Virus record (IMG/VR): IMGVR_UViG_3300043411_001038
Location: 1 to 35,219 of that record
Source of the DNA: a virus
Direction: 5' to 3' (one strand)
Length of the DNA stretch: 35,219 nucleotides
Within the stretch, counting starts at the first letter, position 1; each line of letters opens with the position of its first letter. The notes under the pieces were generated by a model. The model had not been told where the DNA came from and did not search any database. It worked only from the letters and a program-made list of their open reading frames with translations. Positions 29,723 through 35,219 of the stretch are shown here, piece by piece. Position numbers and translations under genes: made by a program.

Positions 29723-30183
29723 TGATCCCGTCTGATCCGTCTTTTGGGGCGGGGTTTGATGCGGATGAGTTTAGGGATGCTATCCGTCAGACGATGATGA
29801 TGGGTATGCCTTCTGCTGTGGAGGAGCAGGTTACTTTCAAGTGGACTCCTACTAAGACTTATGCTGTTAGTGATAATGCTGGTGATCCTTATGATTGGAC
29901 TTCGGCTACGGTGACTGATGATACGGCTAGTTTACCGGATAAGGTTGTTGCGGTTGCTTGCGAGTTTGTGTCTCGTGCTTCTCTTTCTGATGGAACTCCT
30001 ATTGGCCCAATTGAGACTCCTAAAGTTATTTTGACTCTTCTTGATGTCGATTATGTTGAGGTTGAGGGGGCTTCTCATGTTGGGATTAATGGGAAGATTT
30101 ATAGGGTTGATTATACTGCTCCTCCTATCGGGTTGTTTGATGTGACTGTGTATCAGATTTATTGTACGATGGATGCTATCTGA
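29722..30183 (+). CDS. Putative head-tail stopper/connector
   Basis: A 153-residue protein with a short helical start (DADEFRDAIRQTMMMGMPSA) and then mainly beta strands (KVILTLLDVDYVEVEGASHV, GINGKIYRVDYTAPPIGLFD). GKIYRVDY is the type of strand found in head-closure (stopper) proteins that seal the portal channel after packaging. The function is inferred from fold pattern and gene order. It overlaps both neighbours by one base (TGATG), which implies strong coupling. Confidence 0.5.
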   Translation: MIPSDPSFGAGFDADEFRDAIRQTMMMGMPSAVEEQVTFKWTPTKTYAVSDNAGDPYDWTSATVTDDTASLPDKVVAVACEFVSRASLSDGTPIGPIETPKVILTLLDVDYVEVEGASHVGINGKIYRVDYTAPPIGLFDVTVYQIYCTMDAI

Positions 30184-30707
30184 TGGCAGGGGTTATTGGC
30201 GGTCGCCTGTTTCGGTTGGTTGAGAACAATTTTTATGTTGTTGTTGAGAGTGGTTTGCGGGATCTTGGTTGGTTTGATCCGAATCGTCGCCATAAGCCTG
30301 TGACTGTTATCCCGGAGTCTATTGATCCTGATGATGATTTGCCGATTGAGCCTAATCTGGTTTCTGTTTCGTTTGAGAATGCTCGGGAGTTTGGGGTTGA
30401 GCTTGGAACGAATCTTTCTGAGAATGTTTGTTCTGCGTTTGTTGATATTTATGCTGAGTCTAAGGCGGTGGGGATGGATTTGGCTGGGGAGGTTAAGGAT
30501 ATTATTGGGGGTAGGTATTCGGCGGCAAGTTTGGAGAACCCTAGTTTTCCTATCATGAATTTTTCTCAGGCTACGCCTACTGAGATTTCTTGGGCGCTTG
30601 TGAGCGATATTGAGGTCGTGCGTAACAGGTTTTATAGTTCTCCTCATAAGAAGTATTGGTGGACTGTTGCTTGTAATGTGACTTACTATTATTCTGATGA
30701 TAGGTAG
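30183..30707 (+). CDS. Putative tail terminator/completion protein
   Basis: A 174-residue protein starting MAGVIGGRLFRLVENNFYVV at the ATG at 30183; an upstream in-frame start at 30162 would overlap the previous gene. The mixed alpha/beta pattern with VCSAFVDIYAESKAVGMDLA followed by GEVKDIIGG resembles tail-terminator proteins, which cap the tail tube and join it to the head. It has a beta-rich C-terminus (KKYWWTVACNVTYYYSD). Gene order before the tail tube supports this. Sequence alone is not decisive. Confidence 0.5.
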   Translation: MAGVIGGRLFRLVENNFYVVVESGLRDLGWFDPNRRHKPVTVIPESIDPDDDLPIEPNLVSVSFENAREFGVELGTNLSENVCSAFVDIYAESKAVGMDLAGEVKDIIGGRYSAASLENPSFPIMNFSQATPTEISWALVSDIEVVRNRFYSSPHKKYWWTVACNVTYYYSDDR

Positions 30708-30709
30708 TT

Positions 30710-30988
30710 GTGGTGTCTGAGGTCGGGGTGGAGTCTAATAAGGAGATTCTTCGTAGGCGTAAGAATTATTTGATTGCGTCTTTGTTGAGTTTTAAGGATG
30801 AGCGTTGTGACGGGTATTTGCCTGATGATGTTTCTGACGAGTTGCGGTTTCTGATTCTTAGTGGGGTTAACGAGTTCTGTTTTTTTGCTGAGTCTTTTAT
30901 TGATGATTCTGTTATTCAGAATGAGGCGTTTCTTGAACGTTTTGATACTATGTTTAGGATGGTTGAGGGGATTTCTGATGGCGGCTAG
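30710..30988 (+). CDS. Unknown small protein in the head-tail block
   Basis: A 92-residue protein read from GTG at 30710 (a second GTG at 30713 is equally possible). It is helical and acidic in the second half (VNEFCFFAESFIDDSVIQNE, ERFDTMFRMVEGISDGG). No family is recognised. It overlaps the next gene by 11 bases and ends inside it, so its translation is likely coupled. Confidence 0.5.
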   Translation: MVSEVGVESNKEILRRRKNYLIASLLSFKDERCDGYLPDDVSDELRFLILSGVNEFCFFAESFIDDSVIQNEAFLERFDTMFRMVEGISDGG

Positions 30989-31844
30989 TCCTGCTCAGGT
31001 TTATCGTGCTAATGTTAATGCTATTTTGAGGCAGTTTGCGGCTGAGTCTACGTCTCAGCTTGCGAAGTCTATGGAGAAGTTTTTGCGGTCTTTGCAGAGG
31101 TCTTCTTCTTCTGGTAGGGCTGGTGTCACTGCTATTAATAGTCAGCTTGGGCAGGAGTTTCAGCATAAGGTTGTAGCGTCTTATAGTAAGAGGATTAAGC
31201 ATAAGGAACCGTATAGACATAAGGAGTCTGATTCTAGGTTGCGTCGGTATGCAGGGGGGCACATGGATAGGGCGCTTGAGTCGCCTTCTGCGATGTATCG
31301 GGTTAGCGGGAATCAGTTATACCTTGTGGATAAGAGCGCTATGAGCAAGCTTGCTCCACAGTGGTATAGGCTGAATTTTGGGGCGGGTAGCGCTGGTTCT
31401 GGGGGTCGTGCTCCTATGGGTGGGAATTGGCGTCTTGGTCGGAAGACGATCCGTTTCAAGTTTTCTTTGGAGGGGATGCCTCCTTCTAAAGCGTTCCGCG
31501 TCCCTGATGGGACTGGAGCTTTTGCCGTGTATAGCCAGAAGCATAGCGGAAAGAATATAAAGGTTAGAGTGAGTCATCGCGAGGGGTCTAGTTCTAGGTA
31601 TATGCCGGGTATGGCAATGTATCTTCAGGGGGCTAAGGATGGGCAGACGGTAACGAATCCTTGGTCTAAGGGTATTAAGGGGATGCATTTCTTTGAGGAT
31701 GGGATTGATTGGGTTAATAAGCGTTATCCCGAGGAGTTGAACGAGTTGATTAATACTTGGTTTAAGTCGGCTCAGGATTCTCTTGGTAGGCGTAAGTCGT
31801 TTGTGTTTAAGCCTAGGGTTTATCCGGCTTCTTATTTTAAGTAA
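30978..31844 (+). CDS. Minor head or tail-joining structural protein
   Basis: A 288-residue basic protein from the ATG at 30978. The N-terminal helix (RANVNAILRQFAAESTSQLA) leads to a Ser/Arg-rich stretch and a strongly basic patch (SYSKRIKHKEPYRHKESDSR). The middle and end hold Gly/Arg segments (LNFGAGSAGSGGRAPMGGNW) and KGIKGMHFFEDGIDWVNKRY. It lies where HK97 gp10-like or minor structural genes are found, directly before the tail tube. A longer hydrophobic N-terminus read from 30861 is an artefact of the overlapping gene. Confidence 0.5.
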   Translation: MAASPAQVYRANVNAILRQFAAESTSQLAKSMEKFLRSLQRSSSSGRAGVTAINSQLGQEFQHKVVASYSKRIKHKEPYRHKESDSRLRRYAGGHMDRALESPSAMYRVSGNQLYLVDKSAMSKLAPQWYRLNFGAGSAGSGGRAPMGGNWRLGRKTIRFKFSLEGMPPSKAFRVPDGTGAFAVYSQKHSGKNIKVRVSHREGSSSRYMPGMAMYLQGAKDGQTVTNPWSKGIKGMHFFEDGIDWVNKRYPEELNELINTWFKSAQDSLGRRKSFVFKPRVYPASYFK

Positions 31845-31856
31845 CAAGTATTGGTA

Positions 31857-31874
31857 GACGTTATATACTGTAGG
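31857..31874 (+). promoter_or_regulatory. Late-gene motif, copy 5
   Basis: GACGTTAT-N6-TAGG, in the 109-base gap before the tail tube gene. Several other TATA-like hexamers (31906-31911, 31916-31921) follow. No good -35 box is present. Confidence 0.6.
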
Positions 31875-31953
31875 CATTGAGGGGTATTGATTATATTGCC
31901 GATGCTATACATCCGTATAATCCTTTTGGGTTATTTAGTAGGAGGTTGGAACC

Positions 31954-33261
31954 ATTCCTATTCTCGCTGGTGCAATAATCACCGATATCAATGGCCTTAC
32001 AATTGACCGACTTCAAAATGTTGGCCCTGGCACTCTTAACATTAACGAAGAGAAGATCTATGAGGTTGGTAACTGGAAGTCTCTAGCTACTGTCCGTGAC
32101 ACCCCTGACCTTACTTGGTCTGCTGAAACTCTTGATGTGACCGCCGAGTTGGAGGCACGTCTTGTTGGTTTCCCCGGTGCGGCTAAGGCCGGGACCTCTG
32201 GTTCTGGTGGGGTTCTTTCGGGTATGGTTGGGTCTAATCAGATTGATTTCAATGATGCTCAACCGATTGATGTTGTTTCTCCGTTCAAGTCTTCGCGTAA
32301 CAACTACGACATTTTCCGTGGGCTTATCGTTCCTTATCTGACTATCGAGCGTGCAACTTACCGTTATGCTGTCGGTCAGAATGCTACGAAGCAGTTCTCT
32401 TTGCGTGGAGATACTATTATTTTCGCTCAGGGCCAGCCTTACGTTTACGAGCAGCCGTTTACTTATAGTTCGGGCGGGGTTACCTATACTCTTCCTCATA
32501 CTGGGGTTCCTTACGTTGAGGGCGCTGACACGCTGTACGCCTATAGCGCTATTCTGATCAACTCTGCTAATGGAACATATAAGCGCTTGTTCTATGATGG
32601 GGATGAAAGTATTACGGGTGCCGGTTATTGGAATACTTCTAGCACAGGTATTACTGTTGGTGGTTCTGCAGAGCTTAATCAGGGTTTTGATACGATCCGG
32701 TTTACTTATGCTTCGACAACGACCACTGACTATACCCAGTTGGGTTTGAACCCTTCTGGTTTCCCTGTTCACGAGCCTGTTACGGATAAGCCTGCGGCTG
32801 TTCGTGGTCATAGCACGAAGGTTTATGTTGGTACTCCTGGCGCTTCCGGGTATTTCGATTTGTTCTCTGGCGTTCAGACCGCTGAGGTTAACTGGTCTGT
32901 GTCTTTGGAGAAGGATGAGGAGCTTGGTAATAAGCGTACTGTTTCTCAGGAGTATGATGTTCCTGAGGTTTCTGGTTCGCTTTCAATTAAGCCTTCTGAT
33001 ACGGCTGATTTGTGGGCTAAGCTTGCCCGTATTACGGGTGTTCCTTCTAATCAGTCTATTGGTCCGAACTCTTCGGTTCCGGTTCCGTTGGAGATTCAGT
33101 CGTTGGATGATGCGGGTAACGTTTTGCAGACTATTTATGTTCCTGATGCACGGTTCACGCCTCCGGGTTTGAGCGCTCAGGTTCAGCAGAAGCTTGAGGT
33201 TACTTTCGATTTCAAGTCTGATGGTGGCGAGCTTTATGCATATAATGGTAGTCGCCGTTGA
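31954..33261 (+). CDS. Major tail (tube) protein, apparent ATT start
   Basis: A 435-residue protein. The first ordinary start codon in frame is a GTG at 32137, but coding sequence clearly extends upstream (PILAGAIITDINGLTIDRLQ, then KIYEVGNWKSLATVRDTPDL) to an in-frame stop at 31939. AGGAGG (31940-31945) lies 8 bases before ATT at 31954, which would read MPILAGAI. No ATG, GTG or TTG exists in frame upstream. The C-terminal part (FDLFSGVQTAEVNWSVSLEK, then YDVPEVSGSLSIKPSDTADL) has the beta-rich composition of tail-tube proteins. A terminator follows. Confidence 0.75.
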   Translation: MPILAGAIITDINGLTIDRLQNVGPGTLNINEEKIYEVGNWKSLATVRDTPDLTWSAETLDVTAELEARLVGFPGAAKAGTSGSGGVLSGMVGSNQIDFNDAQPIDVVSPFKSSRNNYDIFRGLIVPYLTIERATYRYAVGQNATKQFSLRGDTIIFAQGQPYVYEQPFTYSSGGVTYTLPHTGVPYVEGADTLYAYSAILINSANGTYKRLFYDGDESITGAGYWNTSSTGITVGGSAELNQGFDTIRFTYASTTTTDYTQLGLNPSGFPVHEPVTDKPAAVRGHSTKVYVGTPGASGYFDLFSGVQTAEVNWSVSLEKDEELGNKRTVSQEYDVPEVSGSLSIKPSDTADLWAKLARITGVPSNQSIGPNSSVPVPLEIQSLDDAGNVLQTIYVPDARFTPPGLSAQVQQKLEVTFDFKSDGGELYAYNGSRR

Positions 33262-33288
33262 TTGACCTTGTTTAATCTGGTTGACGAG

Positions 33289-33327
33289 AGATCCCGGTCT
33301 TTATGGGCCGGGATCTTTGGTTTTTGT
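33289..33327 (+). terminator. Rho-independent terminator after the tail tube gene
   Basis: AGATCCCGG (33289-33297) pairs perfectly with CCGGGATCT (33308-33316) around a 10-base loop, followed by TTGGTTTTTG. It isolates the tail tube transcript from the chaperone operon. Confidence 0.88.
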
Positions 33328-33336
33328 GGTGGGGTG

Positions 33337-33355
33337 GTCGTTATTTATTGTAAGG
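33337..33355 (+). promoter_or_regulatory. Late-gene motif, copy 6
   Basis: GTCGTTAT-N6-TAAGG, about 10 bases after the tail tube terminator and 36 bases before the chaperone ATG. As with copy 4, location right after a terminator points to a promoter. Confidence 0.55.
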
Positions 33356-33390
33356 TTGTTTGTTGAATAGTTGTAGTTGTAGGAGTTGTT

Positions 33391-34164
33391 ATGGGTAATG
33401 TTATCGCGCCGTCTCGACGGAGGTTGTCTGATCTTTATATTCGTGGGGTCGAGTTGGCTCTTAACGATGATGAGGGGGACGATCCGATTGTTGTGTGGGT
33501 GTCTAAGTTGACGCCTCTTCAGCGTGAGCAGGCGGGTGCTGAGGCTAACAAGGAGAGAGCTAAAGCTCTTTTGTTGAAGAATGCGCCGGATATGGATGCC
33601 GAGCGTATCGCACGGGTCGATCAGCTTGAGTTGGTTGGTCTTGATTCTCGGGAGTCTCGGATCAATTTTATTGTGATGCCTGAGCTTCAACGTCTTGAGA
33701 AGAGTATTTCTGAGGAGATTGCTGGTAGGGACGAGTGGTCGAAGGATAACTATTTGGTTTCTTTGCAGGATTCTTGGAATGATTCTTTGCATAGTAAGTA
33801 TGATGAGGACCCTGAGGATGTTGATGCTAAGCGGGTGTTTGCGGAGTTGATGCGTTACACGGAGGCTGTGAATAAGAAGGTTTCTGCTGGCCGTCGTGGT
33901 CTTGTTAAGGAGTATGAGAGTGCTTCTGAGGCGGAGGTTTTGAAGAAGGCTCTTGATCGTGCTATTGAGGTGGAGGCTGATACTCGGTGGTATCACGAGT
34001 TTAAGCGGTGGATCGTGTATTTTGCTGTTCGTTTGCCTGAGTCTCATAAGGATCTGTATTTTGAGTCTAAGGTTGAGGTTGATGAGCTTGATCAACGTAT
34101 CTTTGACCGCATTTTTGATACTTATGAGTCTATTTCGGTTGATCCCGTGGAGGGAAAAGGTTAG
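33391..34164 (+). CDS. Tail assembly chaperone, unshifted product (gpG-like)
   Basis: A 257-residue charged helical protein (SKLTPLQREQAGAEANKERA, LPESHKDLYFESKVEVDELD) placed between the tail tube and the tape measure, as lambda gpG. It helps the tape measure protein assemble the tail tube. Near its end the codons GAG GGA AAA GGT TAG contain the slippery heptamer G GGA AAA, so a fraction of ribosomes should shift into the -1 frame and make a longer fusion. GGAG precedes the ATG at 33391. Confidence 0.85.
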   Translation: MGNVIAPSRRRLSDLYIRGVELALNDDEGDDPIVVWVSKLTPLQREQAGAEANKERAKALLLKNAPDMDAERIARVDQLELVGLDSRESRINFIVMPELQRLEKSISEEIAGRDEWSKDNYLVSLQDSWNDSLHSKYDEDPEDVDAKRVFAELMRYTEAVNKKVSAGRRGLVKEYESASEAEVLKKALDRAIEVEADTRWYHEFKRWIVYFAVRLPESHKDLYFESKVEVDELDQRIFDRIFDTYESISVDPVEGKG

Positions 34165-34189
34165 CCGGTGAGCCTCAATTTTTGAGGCT
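34152..34189 (+). promoter_or_regulatory. Programmed -1 frameshift site with downstream hairpin
   Basis: The slippery sequence GGGAAAA (34152-34158) sits two codons before the zero-frame TAG (34162-34164). Twelve bases further, AGCCTCAA (34171-34178) pairs perfectly with TTGAGGCT (34182-34189) around a 3-base loop. The -1 frame is open to 34484. This is the standard arrangement for tail assembly chaperones. Confidence 0.88.
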
Positions 34190-34484
34190 TGTCTTGGCCG
34201 CAAAATCTTTGGGTGATGTGAGCTTGGTTTGGCCTCAGGGTTGTGTGATTGAGGATTTGCCGGACGATTTTTTTGTTGCTTTGGATCATTCTATTGAGAT
34301 TCTTTCGTGGCGGGAGAATCTTATGAGTGTTGATGAGATGCCTCCGAGGTGGATGTGGCATTTGGATTGGAAGATTAAAGAGTGGTTTGAGCAGGTTGAT
34401 GCTGCTCGTAAAGCGAAGTTTGATTCTAAGTCTAATGATTCTCCTGTGTGGAATGATGATGTGGTTATGAATGAGGCTGTCTAG
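34158..34484 (+). CDS. Tail assembly chaperone frameshift extension (gpT-like part)
   Basis: This is a 108-residue extension read only after a -1 shift at 34152-34158. It starts RLAGEPQFLRLVLAAKSLGD and continues with the WPQGCVIEDLPDDFFVALDH and PRWMWHLDWKIKEWFEQVDA segments. The full fusion would be about 364 residues. No good independent start exists; the TTG at 34182 lies inside the hairpin. The longer form is the minor chaperone product that links tape measure and tail tube subunits in lambda-like tails. It ends 53 bases before the tape measure gene. Confidence 0.82.
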   Translation, partial: RLAGEPQFLRLVLAAKSLGDVSLVWPQGCVIEDLPDDFFVALDHSIEILSWRENLMSVDEMPPRWMWHLDWKIKEWFEQVDAARKAKFDSKSNDSPVWNDDVVMNEAV

Positions 34485-34488
34485 TTTT

Positions 34489-34507
34489 GTCGTTATTCTT
34501 TTATGAG
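34489..34507 (+). promoter_or_regulatory. Late-gene motif, copy 7 (weak)
   Basis: GTCGTTAT-N6-ATGAG in the 53-base gap before the tape measure gene. The first half matches; the second does not match TAGG. It is listed because its position fits the other copies. Confidence 0.35.
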
Positions 34508-34537
34508 TAGTAGTGTGCCGATTGAGGGGTTTGCTGG

Positions 34538-35219
34538 ATGGCTGGTGAAGATTTTATTCTGAGAGTTGGCGCTGATTTTTCGGGGTTTACTTCGGAGTTG
34601 TCTCGGGTTGCGGCGACTGCTCAGGCACAGGCGGAAATGCCGAGTCTAAAGGACCCTGTTCCTCAGGTTGGGTTCAGGAATATTGATGCTCCTTCTGCTC
34701 TTGTTTCTAAAGACGGTGGGGCCGTTTCAGCGAGTCTTCTGGCTCAGGAGCAGGCTATTTTGGGGTCTGCTCAACATATAGCTAAGCTGGTTAACCAAGT
34801 TAAGCTTGGCGAGACTACGCCCATGGCGTTACAGGATGCTTATAAGAGCAGGTATACGGTGAACAAGCTTCTGGCCCCCGAGGGGGCCATTGGGAGGGAG
34901 CGCGAGAGAATTATAGGTGAGTTATCTCGTGGTGGGGCTTTGCCTGATTCTGAGATTAAAAATTTCAGACAAAAGTTTAATAAGCAGGCTAGGTCTATAC
35001 TTGGTACTGACGGGTCTTTTTTGAAAGATATTCTTCATACGTCTGGCGGGGGTTTAAGGGATTCTTCGGGGCTACTTCAGTATACTCCTAGGAAGATAAA
35101 TGATCTTTTAAATAATTTCTATTCTAGTGTAGAGAAAGCGGGCGTTGTTGTAAGCGACAACCGGCCTAGAGCAGAGAAGTTCGTTACGCCCGAAGGAGAG
35201 TTTAGAACTTATCGGGCGG
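34538..35219 (+). CDS. Tape measure protein, N-terminal part (runs off window)
   Basis: The open frame continues to the window end (227 codons seen). It starts MAGEDFILRVGADFSGFTSE, the beginning typical of actinophage tape measure proteins, and GAGGGG lies about 12 bases before the ATG. Helical, Ala/Gln-rich stretches follow (LLAQEQAILGSAQHIAKLVN). Position directly after the frameshifted chaperone pair supports the call. The full protein sets tail length and would be far longer than what is seen. The portion here uses AGA, CTA and ATA codons more than upstream genes. Confidence 0.72.
   Translation, partial: MAGEDFILRVGADFSGFTSELSRVAATAQAQAEMPSLKDPVPQVGFRNIDAPSALVSKDGGAVSASLLAQEQAILGSAQHIAKLVNQVKLGETTPMALQDAYKSRYTVNKLLAPEGAIGRERERIIGELSRGGALPDSEIKNFRQKFNKQARSILGTDGSFLKDILHTSGGGLRDSSGLLQYTPRKINDLLNNFYSSVEKAGVVVSDNRPRAEKFVTPEGEFRTYRA

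Noticed and set aside
34171-34189. A rho-independent terminator at the end of the first tail chaperone
   Set aside because: The 8-bp hairpin has no T-run after it, lies inside the open -1 frame and 12 bases after a slippery site, so a frameshift stimulator is the better explanation.
1-35219. CRISPR arrays, rRNA or tRNA genes, insertion sequences, integrase and attachment sites
   Set aside because: I looked for spaced repeats, cloverleaf patterns, transposase motifs and tyrosine/serine recombinase signatures and found none that hold up. The mobile elements present are inteins.

Overview
This window looks like about 35 kb of a tailed-phage genome (siphovirus-type head and tail genes). It is either a free phage or a phage contig, because no bacterial housekeeping gene is visible. 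The host is most likely an actinobacterium. The evidence is a WhiG/FliA-like sigma factor, a cobalamin-dependent class II ribonucleotide reductase, ThyX, an actinobacterial-type LexA box, several GTG starts and an apparently leaderless gene. GC content appears moderate. No integrase, attachment site, tRNA or CRISPR array was seen.

Left arm (1-7174, all minus strand): RNA ligase (cut by the window edge), a DUF4406/deoxyribosyltransferase-like protein, a DNA methyltransferase, a holin-like protein, a small winged-helix-like protein, class II ribonucleotide reductase interrupted by an HNH intein, a sigma factor and an acidic small protein. An almost gene-free divergent region (about 7175-8053) separates it from the right arm. 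It holds a perfect LexA-type palindrome, 13-bp direct repeats and several hairpins.

Middle (8054-18934, mostly plus): metallophosphoesterase, a minus-strand zinc-finger pair, ThyX, PIN-PhoH ATPase (minus), MazG, small unknowns, a PD-(D/E)XK nuclease, then a tightly overlapping cassette of three family-2 glycosyltransferases, a P-loop kinase-like protein and a SAM methyltransferase. Two genes that may provide terminase small-subunit functions follow. RNR, ThyX and MazG would serve the nucleotide supply. The glycosyltransferase cassette could build or attach a glycan to virion proteins, DNA or the host surface.

Right arm (18937-35219, plus): packaging and virion genes in canonical order. These are terminase large subunit, portal, protease, scaffold, decoration protein, major capsid protein, head-tail connectors, tail tube, frameshifted tail assembly chaperones and the start of a tape measure protein. 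The terminase is the standout. It is encoded by two overlapping genes that carry three inteins: a class 3 intein in the Walker A motif, a split intein across the gene boundary, and a third intein next to the first nuclease aspartate. One trans-splicing and two cis-splicing events would yield a protein of about 547 residues. With the RNR intein this makes four inteins in 35 kb. Other points of note are a recurring intergenic motif (CGTTAT-N6-TAGG) in front of late genes, an apparent ATT start codon on the tail tube gene, and a textbook -1 frameshift site with a downstream hairpin.
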